From Glandiceps talaboti (Eukaryota > Hemichordata > Enteropneusta > Spengelidae), in assembly GCF_964340395.1 (NCBI RefSeq), contig NC_135565.1, positions 1,489,001-1,553,000 of the forward strand: 64,000 nucleotides of DNA. Reading direction: 5' to 3'. Below are positions 13,801 through 25,944 of this stretch, piece by piece (within the stretch, counting starts at the first letter, position 1; each line of letters begins with the position of its first letter). A program made the position numbers and the translations under genes. The notes below the pieces were generated by a model that was not told the DNA's origin, did no database searches, and worked only from the letters and a program-made list of their open reading frames with translations.

Positions 13801-15152
13801 ACATCACATACCATCTACATGTACATGTACATGCCCTACATCACATACCATCTACACGTACATGTACATGCCCTACATCACATACCATCTACACGTACAT
13901 GTACATGCCCTACATCACATACCATCTACACGTACATGTACATATCCTACATCACATCCCATCTACATCTACATGTACATGTCCTACATCATGTACCATC
14001 TACACGTACATGTACATATCCTACATCACATACCATCTACACATACATGTACATGTCCTACATCACATACCATCTACACGTACATGTACATATCCTACAT
14101 CACATACCATCTACACGTACATGTACATGTCCTACATCACATACCATATACACGTACATGTACATGTCCTACACCACATACCATCTACATCTACATGTAC
14201 ATATCCTACATCACATACCATATACACGTACATGTACATATCCTACATCACATACCATCTACATGTACATGTACATGCCCTACATCACATACCATCTACA
14301 CATACATGTACATGTCCTACATCACATACCATCTACAAGTACATGTACATGTCCTACATCACATACCATCTACACGTACATGTACATGCCCTACATCACA
14401 TACCATCTACACATACATGTACATGTCCTACATCACATACCATCTACACGTACATGTACATGCCCTACATCACATACCATCTACACGTACATGTACATGT
14501 CCTACACCACATACCATCTACACGTACATGTACATGTCCTACACCACATACCATCTACACGTACATGTACATGCCCTACATCACATACCATCTACACGTA
14601 CATGTACATGTCCTACATCACATACCATCTACATGTACATGTACATGCCCTACATCACATACCATCTACACGTACATGTACATGTCCTACATCACATACC
14701 ATCTACATGTACATGTACATGTCCTACATCACATACCATCTACACGTACATGTACATGTCCTACATCACATACCATCTACATGTACATGTACATGTCCTA
14801 CATCACATACCATCTACACGTACATGTACATGTCCTACACCACATACCATCTACATGTACATGTACATGCCCTACATCACATACCATCTACATGTACATG
14901 TACATGTCCTACATCACATACCATCTACACGTACATGTACATGCCCTACATCACATACCATCTACATGTACATGTACATGTCCTACATCACATACCATCA
15001 ACACGTACATGTACATATCCTACATCACATACCATCTACATGTACATGTACATGCCCTACATCACATACCATCAACACGTACATGTACATATCCTACATC
15101 ACATACCATATACATGTACATGTACATGTCCTACATCACATACCATCTACAT
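10853..15152. repeat. 37-bp minisatellite, about 116 copies, in GTF2H1 intron 4
   Basis: Unit contains CCTACATCACATACCATCTA then CACGTACATGTACATGT. It is stop-free in all three plus frames, so three overlapping frames of over 1400 residues appear; none is a gene. Variant sites are ACGTAC/ATGTAC/ACATAC, CATGTCC/CATGCCC/CATATCC and CTAC/ATAC. CATGCCC forms concentrate in the middle third. Confidence 0.98.
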
Positions 15153-15154
15153 TT

Positions 15155-18085
15155 AGTTTTACAATAGATCTAGAGACAATAGATTAAGTGTAGAAACTCA
15201 ATGACTATAGATCTAGAGAAGACAATAGACTAAGTGTAGAAACTCAATGACTATAGATCTAGAGAAGACAATAGACTAAGTGTAGAAACTCAATGACTAT
15301 AGATCTAGAGAAGACAATAGACTAAGTGTAGAAACTAAATGACTATAGATCTAGAGACAACAGACTAAGTGTAGAAACTCAATGACTATAGATATAGAGA
15401 CAATAGACTAAGTGTAGAAACTCAATGACTATAGATATAGAGGCAATAGACTAAGTGTAGAAACTCAATGACTATAGATCTAGAGGAGACAATAGACTAA
15501 GTGTAGAAACTCAATGACTATAATTATAGAGACAATAGACTAAGTGTAGAAACTCAATGACTATAGATCTAGAGGAGACAATAGACTAAGTGTAGAAACT
15601 CAATGACTATAGATCTAGAGAAGACAATAGACTAAGTGTAGAAACTCAATGACTATAGATCTAGAGGAGACAATAGACTAAGTGTAGAAACTCAATGACT
15701 ATAGATCTAGAGACAATAGACTAAGTGTAGAAACTCAATGACTATAGATCTAGAGACAATAGACTAAGTGTAGAAACTCAATGACTATAGATCTAGAGGA
15801 GACAATAGACTAAGTGTAGAAACTCAATAGGAGACAATAGACTAAGTGTAGAAACTCAATGACTATAGATCTAGAGGAGACAATAGACTAAGTGTAGAAA
15901 CTCAATGACTATAGATCTAGAGGAGACAATAGACTAAGTGTAGAAACTCAATGACTATAGATCTAGAGGAGACAATAGACTAAGTGTAGAAACTCAATGA
16001 CTATAGATCTAGAGACAATAGATTAAGTGTAGAAACTCAATGACTATAGATCTAGAGAAGACAATAGACTAAGTGTAGAAACTCAATGACTATAGATCTA
16101 GAGGAGACAATAGACTAAGTGTAGAAACTCAATGACTATAGATCTAGAGACAATAGATTAAGTGTAGAAACTCAATGACTATAGATCTAGAGGGGATAAT
16201 AGATTAAGTGTAGAAACTCAATGACTATAGATCTGGAGAAGACAATAGACTAAGTGTAGAAACTCAATGACTATAGATCTAGAGACAATAGATTAAGTGT
16301 AGAAACTCAATGACTATAGATCTAGAGGGGATAATAGATTAAGTGTAGAAACTCAATGACTATAGATCTAGAGGGGATAATAGATTAAGTGTAGAAACTC
16401 AATGACTATAGATCTAGAGGGGATAATAGATTAAGTGTAGAAACTCAATGACTATAGATCTAGAGGGGATAATAGATTAAGTGTAGAAACTCAATGACTA
16501 TAGATCTAGAGGGGACAATAGACTAAGTGTAGAAACTCAATGACTATAGATCTAGAGGAGACAATAGACTAAGTGTAGAAACTCAATGACTATAGATCTA
16601 GAGAAGACAATAGACTAAGTGTAGAAACTCAATGACTATAGATCTAGAGACAATAGATTAAGTGTAGAAACTCAATGACTATAGATCTAGAGGAGATAAT
16701 AGATTAAGTGTAGAAACTCAATGACTATAGATCTAGAGGGGATAATAGATTAAGTGTAGAAACTCAATGACTATAGATCTAGAGGGGATAATAGATTAAG
16801 TGTAGAAACTCAATGACTATAGATCTAGAGGGGATAATAGATTAAGTGTAGAAACTCAATGACTATAGATCTAGAGGGGATAATAGATTAAGTGTAGAAA
16901 CTCAATGACTATAGATCTAGAGGGGATAATAGATTAAGTGTAGAAACTCAATGACTATAGATCTAGAGGGGATAATAGATTAAGTGTAGAAACTCAATAA
17001 CTATAGATCTAGAGGAGATAATAGACTAAGTGTAGAAACTCAATGACTATAGATCTAGAGGAGATAATAGACTAAGTGTAGAAACTCAATAACTATAGAT
17101 CTAGAGGAGATAATAGATTAAGTGTAGAAACTCAATAACTATAGATCTAGAGGAGATAATAGATTAAGTGTAGAAACTCAATGACTATAGATCTAGAGGG
17201 GATAATAGATTAAGTGTAGAAACTCAATGACTATAGATCTAGAGGGGATAATAGATTAAGTGTAGAAACTCAATGACTATAGATCTAGAGGAGACAATAG
17301 ACTAAGTGTAGAAACTCAATAACTATAGATCTAGAGGGGATAATAGATTAAGTGTAGAAACTCAATGACTATAGATCTAGAGACAATAGACTAAGTGTAG
17401 AAACTCAATAACTATAGATCTAGAGGAGATAATAGACTAAGTGTAGAAACTCAATGACTATAGATCTAGAGACAACAGACTAAGTGTAGAAACTCAATAA
17501 CTATAGATCTAGAGGAGATAATAGACTAAGTGTAGAAACTCAATAACTATAGATCTAGAGGGGATAATAGATTAAGTGTAGAAACTCAATAACTATAGAT
17601 CTAGAGGGGATAATAGATTAAGTGTAGAAACTCAATAACTATAGATCTAGAGGGGATAATAGATTAAGTGTAGAAACTCAATAACTATAGATCTAGAGGG
17701 GATAATAGATTAAGTGTAGAAACTCAATGACTATAGATCTAGAGGGGATAATAGATTAAGTGTAGAAACTCAATGACTATAGATCTAGAGGGGATAATAG
17801 ATTAAGTGTAGAAACTCAATGACTATAGATCTAGAGGAGACAATAGACTAAGTGTAGAAACTCAATGACTATAGATCTAGAGGGGATAATAGACTAAGTG
17901 TAGAAACTCAATGACTATAGATCTAGAGGGGATAATAGATTAAGTGTAGAAACTCAATGACTATAGATCTAGAGGGGACAATAGACTAAGTGTAGAAACT
18001 CAATGACTATAGATCTAGAGGGGATAATAGATTAAGTGTAGAAACTCAATAACTATAGATCTAGAGGGGATAATAGATTAAGTTC
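15155..18085. repeat. ~46-bp minisatellite, about 64 copies
   Basis: Unit contains CTATAGATCTAGAGGAGACA then ATAGACTAAGTGTAGAAACT and CAATGA. Length variants (AGAGACAATAG without GAG/GGG) dominate at the left, and GGGGATAATAGATTAAG forms at the right. It directly abuts the preceding 37-bp array. Confidence 0.97.
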
Positions 18086-18236
18086 CCTCAAAACCTGGTA
18101 GAAAGGAGAAATATACAAACATAAAGGGAAACACAATCCTAGTATGATCTGTAAAATTGACTTTAAAAGTCATTCCATGGCAGTATGTTTTGTTCAATGT
18201 TTCTGTATATCTGTATACTAGTAGGTATATAATTGT

Positions 18237-18612
18237 ATTATTGACTCTATAATATCAGCTGTTAGATTATATAACTTTAAATATGACCCTTGATGTACTC
18301 ACCAGCTGGATAAGTTCTGAATATTGACTCTATAATATCAGCTGTTAGATTATATAACTTTAAATATGACCCTGGATGTACTCACCAACTGGATAAGTTC
18401 TGAATATTGACTCTATAATATCAGCTGTTAGATTATATAACTTTAAATATGACCCTGGATGTACTTACCAGCTGGATAAGTTCTGAATATTGACTCTATA
18501 ATATCAGCTGTTAGATTATATAACTTTAAATATGACCCTGGATGTACTTACCAGCTGGATAAGTTCTGAATATTGACTCTATAATATCAGCTGTTAGATT
18601 ATATTTCAAACC
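18237..18612 (-). repeat. 83-bp tandem duplication of exon 4 3' end plus splice donor, ~4.5 copies
   Basis: On the minus strand each unit contains AATCTAACAGCTGATATTAT, AGAGTCAATATTCAGAACTT and CCAGCTG|GTRAGT, the end of GTF2H1 exon 4 with its donor, followed by about 30 bp of intron. Four donors are visible, near 18551, 18468, 18385 and 18302. The first two are GTAAGT, the last two GTGAGT. Use of a downstream donor would add an in-frame TAA about nine codons past the real junction. Confidence 0.92.
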
Positions 18613-18702
18613 ATTACAACCATCAGTTTGAGGTTTGATGTCAGCTAAGAATGCCGCAGACACACCCACATCTTGCTGTGACTTCTCTAAGCTTTGTTGC
18701 TC
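18552..18702 (-). CDS. GTF2H1: GTF2H1 exon 4 (between the BSD domains)
   Basis: The exon follows CTTCTTAG and reads [20 protein letters not shown], then [20 protein letters not shown], then [10 protein letters not shown]. This matches the conserved DVG-AAFLAD and [19 protein letters not shown] blocks of p62. It is 151 nt long and exits in phase 1 at donor GTAAGT. The last 50 or so coding bases plus the donor are repeated downstream as 83-bp copies (18237-18612), so the donor nearest the intact exon, at 18551, is taken as the real one. Confidence 0.93.
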
Positions 18703-18784
18703 CTAAGAAGGAAATCAAATATTTGTCTTAATACATGTAATCTAGCCATTATTTCAGATTCTAGATAGGCACAAGAAAGGCAAA

Positions 18785-19500
18785 TGACGATTATATTACT
18801 AGACAGACTTCAAGTGAATGCCTTCCGTAAGGGTAAAGTCTTTTGATTACATTACTAACCAGATTTCAACTGAATGCATTCCGTAAGGGTAAAGTCTTTT
18901 GATTACATTACTAACCAGTCTTCAAGTGAATGCCTTCCGTAAGGGTAAAGTCTTTTGATTACATTACTAACTAGATTTTCAACTGAATGCCTTCTGTAAG
19001 GGTAAAGTCTTTTGATTACATTACTAACCAGTCTTCAAGTGAATGCCTTCCGTAAGGGTAAAGTCTTTTGATTACATTACTAACTAGATTTTCAACTGAA
19101 TGCCTTCTGTAAGGGTAAAGTATTTTGATTATATTACTAGCCAGACTTCAAGTGAATGCCTTCCGTAAGGGTAAAGTCTTTTGATTACATTACTAACCAG
19201 ATTTCAACTGAATGCATTCCGTAAGGGTAAAGTCTTTTGATTACATTACTAACCAGATTTTCAACTGAATGCCTTCCATAAGGGTAAAGTATTTTGATTA
19301 TATTACTAGCCAGACTTCAAGTGAATGCCTTCCGTAAGGGTAAAGTCTTTTGATTACATTACTAACCAGACTTCAAGTGAATGCCTTCCGTAAGGGTAAA
19401 GTCTTTTGATTACATTACTAACCAGATTTTCAACTGAATGCCTTCCGTAAGGGTAAAGTATTTTGATTATATTACTAACAGATTGCAAGTGAATGCCTTC
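18785..19500. repeat. ~56-bp minisatellite, about 13 copies
   Basis: Unit contains TTTTGATTACATTACTAACC then CTTCAAGTGAATGCCTTCCG and TAAGGGTAAAGTC. An isolated partial copy recurs at 19945-20015, past about 440 bp of unrelated sequence, so the array was once larger or was interrupted. Confidence 0.95.
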
Positions 19501-19945
19501 CATACTTAAACATGCAACTGGCGGCACCTGGGACCATTTTTGCATATGACTGACTGTATGTTTGGAGGTGGAGAACTTGTGATGACTCACTGGCAAGTAA
19601 TCACCAAAATATAAACATTCCCTATATCTGGGTTTTTCACATGCAAATGCCGCATATTTGAATAATCCTAAATGACACACAATCTAAGCAGCTGTTTGCA
19701 GGGGAATTTGTTTCATTTGGAAAGGTTTTTTCATTCTATGAAACAAACAGACTGATTTTCAACTAATTTGTGTATCAAGTTACCATCCTACGACATTCAC
19801 AAACAATTTGTACATGATACATGACCTGTGTGTTTCTCGAAGCACAGAAAAAATGCTGAAAACAAGACCCAGAAGCTAGTGCTCTGTACAGCAGTTTGAA
19901 TTTCCCGCATTTGCATAGATTAGCCATAATCCTCTTTATATAGGG
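19500..19945. other. Unassigned sequence interrupting the 56-bp repeat
   Basis: No gene or named element was recognised between the main array and its isolated copy. It may be an insertion. A 108-residue minus-strand frame at 19354-19680 overlaps the array and looks spurious. Confidence 0.4.
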
Positions 19946-20094
19946 CAGTTCATAAGGGTAAAATATTTTTTTGATTACATTACTAACCAGATTTCAACTG
20001 AATGCCTTCCATAAGACTCAGAGTAATTGATTTAGAAGAGTACATTTTTACTTATGGGAGTGTCATGACATGCTCTTGTCTGTCGGTGTGTCCA

Positions 20095-20576
20095 TGTGTG
20101 TGTGTGTGTGTGTATGTGAGTGTGTATGTGTGTATGTATGTATGTGTGTGTATGTATGTGTGTGTGTATGTGTGTATGTATGTGTGTATGTATGTATGTA
20201 TGTATGTATGTATGTATGTATGTATGTATGTATGTATGTATGTATGTATATATGTATGTGTGTGTATGTATGTGTGTGTATGTGTGTATGTATGTATGTA
20301 TGTAATGTGTGTATGTATGTATCATGTATGTATGTGTATGTGTGTATGTATGTATGTATGTATGTATGTATGTATGTATGTATGTATGTATGTATGTATG
20401 TATGTATGTATGTATGTATGTATGTATGTATGTATGTATGTATGTGTGTATGTATGTGTGTGTATGTGTGTATGTATGTGTGTGTATGTGTGTATGTATG
20501 TATGTATGTATGTGTGTGTATGTATGTGTGTGTATGTATGTATGTATGTATGTATGTATGTATGTATGTATGTATG

Positions 20577-20607
<31 letters not shown>

Positions 20608-20668
20608 TGTGTGTATGTATGTATCATGTATGTATGTGTATGTGTGTATGTATGTATGTACCATGTGT
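20095..20668. repeat. TATG/TGTG microsatellite
   Basis: About 570 bp of (TATG)n with TGTG interruptions. A roughly 35-bp block with TAATGTGTGTATGTATGTAT and CATGTATG occurs at about 20303 and 20603, a 300-bp internal duplication. Cys/Val/Met- and His/Thr-rich open frames here are artefacts. Confidence 0.95.
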
Positions 20669-20689
20669 GTGAGTGTGTGCCTGTCTGAA

Positions 20690-21115
20690 CACAATATCTC
20701 AATAAAAGCGCCAATGGCATTGTGGCACAACAGTTGCGGTACACTTCAATTTTCTGTTAGAGTTATGTAGTCTTGTAGCTAGACATATTTGCATACATAT
20801 TTTGAAGAGTTTTTCCCCTTCCTACCCATCCATGGTGTTATATCTGCAATATACACCATCATTTAATGTTGCTATGATTGTGGTCTTGTTGCTAGGCATA
20901 TCTACATACAATTTTGTAATGATTATTCATTTATCTTCCCATCACTGGTGTTATTTTGGCATTAGACATCATTGTTTACATGTTGCTATGGGTGTAGCCT
21001 TGTTACTAAGGGCATGTAAAATTTTGAAATGTTTATTCAATTGCCTATCCATCCCTGTTGTTATAATTGTAAAAAAGAAAACATACTAGCAACCATGACC
21101 ATGCCCTTAGCAACA
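20690..21115. repeat. Dispersed repeat family B, copy 2
   Basis: Shares CCAATGGCATTGTGGCAC and three or four diverged ~110-bp units (GTGGTCTTGTTGCTAGGCAT, CATACAATTTT) with 9040-9725. Here the TATG microsatellite precedes it. Confidence 0.7.
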
Positions 21116-22540
21116 GTCAAATGATAAGCTAGTTCCACTTATGTAAGTATGACATGCTCACAATTTGAAGACTTTTAGAATCATTACCAAATCTCATCCC
21201 CAGTACTTTGAGAGGTAAAGTTCAATATCAAAAGTCACTTGCATCATCATCACAGACAGACAGACAGACAGACAGACAGGCATTTTACCTTGAACAAACC
21301 TGTATTTCAGGGTTAAAGTTAGGTGGACAATGTTTCCAAGCAACCTCAAGGAGAGATTAATTTCAGTGTCATTCACACACACTTGTTACATTGTGTTAAG
21401 TACCCCCAAAAACTTTTACTAGCAAAGCTGCCACGTAGCGGCTCAATGACTAGTACACATGTGCTTCGTATATACTATATGCAACAAAAATTGGTGGTTC
21501 TCCCAGGGATGCATTGCGGCACGCAGTGACTACGCATGCGCCTTCCATATACTATGTGCAAATTCTATGTGCATTCTCCACTCGCTACCGTATCGTCACA
21601 TAGGCGACATAACATCGCCATGCATTGCAATGTTGTAACAGTAGGTCTGTTGGCACGATTATCGTAACATTGTAATGAGTATCGAGGCATCACTGTACCC
21701 CAAGGAGAAATTGTTACACTATTTGGAAGTCTGACACACGGTACGCGATACGGACCACTGATGTCATAGCGCAGTTGAATTTCCGGGTTGTGGAAGTGCG
21801 GTTTGACATTTATATTGTCGATAATTGAATTTTTTTTACATGTTCTAAAAAGAATAACTACTTTCCAATGTTTGTTGGTACAGTAACATTCATAAATCAT
21901 CAAGTTGAATTGAGAAATCATGATGTTCAGCAACATATCAAGAAAACATGTCCAAAGACCAACGTACGTTGGTGGAGGTTCTATGATAAGTTGGCTGATT
22001 GAAAATGAACAATATCAATCTAATGGCTATGATGGTTTTTGAAACCAACAACTGCATAGAGTGTTGACTTTCTTTACTTCTTGTCCATGTCAGAGAATTA
22101 GATGTCATTCAATAAAATAAATTTTGATGGTAAACACCCCTGGAAAATGACCCAAATCAAGTGTATCAACCCTGGCCCAGGCAGCCAGTCACGCATGAAT
22201 CTACCCTGCACGAGCTTATGCGCTTTGCCTAGTTATGATATTAGTTTAATGAGATCAATAAAACAATAACTTCTGTACACTCATACCTGCCTAAATATTC
22301 CTGACAGAAATTTCACCAATCTCGGGTTTTTAGCCTTAATTTGCATATTGCTAGTGGGATCATAGTGTACTTAATATTACGTGATCTGTACATCCCCAAA
22401 AACATTCCTGTGAAATTTCGGCCAAATCAGTCAAGTTAAATTGGAATTAGAGGCATTCGACCAAAATGACACATTTTATCCCTAATTTGCATATCCATGA
22501 TGGGATCATCACACATCTACACACTTATAGGAACGTTCCC
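21116..22540. other. Unassigned intronic sequence
   Basis: Contains a short ACAG tract (about 21254-21280), a patch of higher GC (about 21430-21800) with a 123-residue minus frame (21565-21936) of no recognised family, and AT-rich sequence. The GC-richer patch may be an old insertion or CpG-rich element. Confidence 0.4.
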
Positions 22541-22667
22541 ACCAAATTTCACTGACCCAAATCAAGATCATTTTGATTTGGACAATTTCCGAACAAGACA
22601 CTCAAGATAATTTACCCACCAAATATCATGGCAATCAGTCCTGCCAGCAGTTTTTGACTTTAAGTTG

Positions 22668-22731
<64 letters not shown>

Positions 22732-23215
22732 CAGACAGACAGACAGACAGACAGACACTTAGCGATGCCTATAGCACTACTGAACCTTATCATCGGTTCA
22801 GTTGTGCTAAAAAAAGATATTCTAGGTGCAGAAATGTCCAAAAACCAATCAATTCTGATAAAACTTGGTACACATCTTCTATTATGCTAATGGCAAGAAC
22901 TGGTTAGATTTGGTCAACTACAATGTACAAATGAAGAATAAAATAGTAATTTGTATAATTAATGTGTTTTAGTAATTAGGCTATAATTGATGATGTAACT
23001 TATAAGCTACATGGTTAATTTACATATTAATCAATGATTTTCTGATAATTAGGTGATGTTCACTATAAATGCAAGCTCCAAATTTTATACATATCAAATA
23101 ATTAATTTTCCAATTAAGTGGTACATCATGTAAATTAGCTTTAGTTCAGTAAGCCCAAAAATCTATGGTTTTGTCCTTATGAGAGGCATTCAGTTTAAAT
23201 CTGGTTAAGATATAA
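22540..23215. repeat. Dispersed repeat family A, copy 2, with CA/ACAG tract and hairpin
   Basis: Contains TTTTTGACTTTAAGTTGT, (CA)n and (CAGA)n (about 22671-22757), then an inverted repeat at 22772-22809. Arms are TAGCACTACTGAACC and GGTTCAGTTGTGCTA with an 8-base loop, 14 of 15 pairs. Downstream blocks match copy 1 at 9900-10715. Confidence 0.8.
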
Positions 23216-23399
23216 CCTAACAAATCATTGAGAATGACATAGTCCCCGCTATAATTGGGTTTTAAGGAATTATCACTACTGTGATCACGCAACAACATTT
23301 GTGAACCTAAAACAAACAGACTTAGATATGTTGTGTGTGCTTGTTGGACATGGAACATGCCTACAACAATAAAGGATTGGTTGGGTATGGGGATCATAT

Positions 23400-24582
23400 C
23401 ACAATGAAAATGGAGTCTGAGTTATGGCTTTGGACATGGAAAATTCACAAACACAAATGGCTGCCAGGCACCCATATTGGATCGTATCACGACGAAAATG
23501 GATATGCACATGTATGTCATAGAAAGCTGTCCTAATACCAACTTTGAATGAGATCTGTTCAAGCATGTCTTAGTAATGGCTTTGGACATGGAAAATTCAC
23601 AAACAAAATGGCTGCCAGGCAGCCATATTGGATCGTATCACGACGAAAATGGATATGCACATGTATGTCATAGAACACTGTCCTAATACCAACTTTGAAT
23701 GAGATCTGTTCAAGCATGTCTGAGTTATGGCTTTGGACATGAAAATTCGCAAACAAAATGGCTGCCAGGCAGCCATATTGGATCGTATCACGACGAAAAT
23801 GGATATGCACATGTATGTCATAGAACACTGTCCTAATGCCAACTTTGAATGAGATCTGTTTAAGCATGTCTGAGTTATGGCTTTGGACATGGAAAATTCA
23901 CAAACAAAATGGCTGCCAGGCAGCCATATTGGATCGTATCACGACGAAAATGGATATGCACATGTATGTAATAGAACACTGTCCTAATACCAACTTTGAA
24001 TGAGATCTGTTCAAGCATGTCTGAGTTATGGCTTTGCGTATGAAAATTCGCAAACAAAATGGCTACCAGGCAGCCATATTAGATCGTATCACAATGAAAA
24101 TGGATATGCACATGTATGTCATAGAACACTGTCCTAATACTAACTTTGAATGAGATCTGTTCAAGCATGTCTGAGTTATGGCTTTGGACATGAAAATTCA
24201 CAAACAAAATGGCTGCTAGGCGGCCATATTGGATCGTATCATGACAACAATGAATATGCACATGTATGTCATAGAACACTGTCCTAATGCCAACTTTGAA
24301 TGAGATCTGTTAAAGCATGTCTGAGTTATGGCTTTAGACAGGGAAAATTCGCAAACAAAATGGTTGCTAGGCGGCCATATTGGATCGTATCATAAAACAA
24401 ATTGACGTGCATATGTATGCCATAGCATGTTGCCCCTGTACCAAGTTTGAAAAAAATCGGTCCAGGCATCTCCAAGAAACAGCTGCGGACAGACGGACGG
24501 ACGGACGGACGGACGGACGGACGGACGGACAGACGGAACCCAATCCATAAGTCCCCGTTCCGGACTTCGTCCGCGGGGACTA
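23400..24582 (+). mobile_element. Helentron/pearl-like non-autonomous element: tandem core, ACGG tract, terminal hairpin
   Basis: About seven 145-150-bp units (TGAGTTATGGCTTTGGACAT, ATGGCTGCCAGGCAGCCATA, TTTGAATGAGATCTGTTCAA) lie at 23400-24475. They are followed by (ACGG)n at 24486-24535 and a hairpin at 24550-24581. The hairpin has outer stem AGTCCCCG/CGGGGACT and inner stem CGGAC-TTC-GTCCG. Repeated core, tetranucleotide tract and 3' hairpin is the plan of bivalve pearl and related Helitron-derived elements. The assignment is by architecture only. The 5' end is not defined. Confidence 0.6.
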
Positions 24583-24775
24583 ATTACTGCATATTATTAA
24601 CTATATGCAAATGACTCATTACATAATAAAAAAACTACATCACGCAGCTTTTTAGCAGCTGTACATTGATGTATGTGGCAAATAAATACTGCATTTGAAA
24701 TGTACATTCTTAAGATTAAGCAATTACTAAACATCATGACTTATGCAAATAAGTCATTAAAACTAAAAGTTATAT

Positions 24776-25740
24776 CTTACTAGACCAGAATTTATCACAA
24801 ACTTACCTCAGTCCTACTAGACAAGAATTTATCACAAACTTACCTCAGTCTTACTTGACCAGAATTTATCACAAACTTACCTCAGTCTTACTTGACCAGA
24901 ATTTATCACAAACTTACCTCAGTCCTACTACATGTAGACCAGAATTCATCACAAACTTACCTCAGTCTTACTTGACCAGAATTTATCACAAACTTACCTC
25001 AGTCTTACTAGACAAGGATTTATCACAAACTTACCTCAGTCTTACTTGACAAGAATTTATCACAAACTTACCTCAGTCTTACTTGACAAGAATTTATCAC
25101 AAACTTACCTCAGTCTTACTAGACAAGAATTCATCACAAACTTACCTCAGTCTTACTTGACCAGAATTTATCACAAACTTACCTCAGTCTTACTTGACAA
25201 GAATTTATCACAAACTTACCTCAGTCTTACTAGACAAGGATTTATCACAAACTTACCTCAGTCTTACTAGACAAGGATTTATCACAAACTTACCTCAGTC
25301 TTATTTGACCAGAATTTATCACAAACTTACCTCAGTCCTACTTGACCAGAATTTATCACAAACTTACCTCAGTCTTACTAGACAAGAATTTATCACAAAC
25401 TTACCTCAGTCTTACTAGACAAGAATTTATCACAAACTTACCTCAGTCCTACTTGACCAGAATTTATCACAAACTTACCTCAGTCTTACTTGACCAGAAT
25501 TTATCACAAACTTACTTCAGTCTTACTAGACAAGAATTTATCACAAACTTACCTTAGTCCTACTAGACAAGAATTTATCACAAACTTACCTCAGTCTTAA
25601 TTGACAAGAATTTATCACAAACTTACCTGTCTTACTAGACCAGAGTTTATCACAAACTTACCTCAGTCTTACTAGACAAGAATTTATCACAAACTTACCT
25701 CAGTCTTACTAGATAAGAATTTATCACAAACTTACCTCAG
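24776..25740 (-). repeat. 37-bp array built from the GTF2H1 exon 3 / intron 3 junction, ~26 copies
   Basis: On the minus strand the exon ends GAATTCTGGTCAAGTAGGAC TGAG|GTAAGTTTGTGAT. The array unit reads AATTCTTGTCAAGTAAGACTGAG|GTAAGTTTGTGAT, so each copy repeats the last 20 or so exon bases, the donor and about 13 intron bases. Nearly every copy keeps AG|GTAAGT; a few are altered (for example near 25515, 25552 and 25625). The first copy is contiguous with the exon. Confidence 0.95.
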
Positions 25741-25832
25741 TCCTACTTGACCAGAATTCATCAGCTGATATAACACCACTCACAACTAAGTCTTTATAAA
25801 GTTGAAACAACTCAGGGTCTTCTTGTAGGAGT
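25736..25832 (-). CDS. GTF2H1: GTF2H1 exon 3 (BSD domain 1)
   Basis: The exon reads [19 protein letters not shown] then [13 protein letters not shown]. This is the first BSD domain, with its characteristic Phe-Trp pair in the EFW motif. It sits between acceptor TTTCAG (25835-25833) and donor GAG|GTAAGTTTGTG (donor GT at 25735-25734). It is 97 nt long, enters in phase 2 and exits in phase 0. The 3' end of this exon, its donor and a few intron bases form the unit of the adjoining 37-bp tandem array. Confidence 0.93.
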
Positions 25833-25944
25833 CTGAAATGAATAATACCTGATTGCAATGCTTTTGATTTTATTTGAAAATATATGGAAACAAGAGTGAA
25901 GTCTGCTTGGCATGGCTTGGCATAAACTTATACCTTGAACTCTA

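Noticed and set aside
10845-15187. Three overlapping plus-strand frames of about 1400 residues
   Set aside because: A 37-bp stop-free unit opens all three frames at once with the same shifted peptide; there is no start context, splice signal or family resemblance.
21565-21936. 123-residue minus-strand frame as a gene
   Set aside because: No family similarity recognised, no splice context that would join it to GTF2H1, and it lies within intron 3.
23559-24279. Repeated ~100-residue frames (HVHIHFRRDTIQYGCLAAIL)
   Set aside because: They follow the 148-bp core units of the Helentron-like element and end at unit boundaries; not a protein family.
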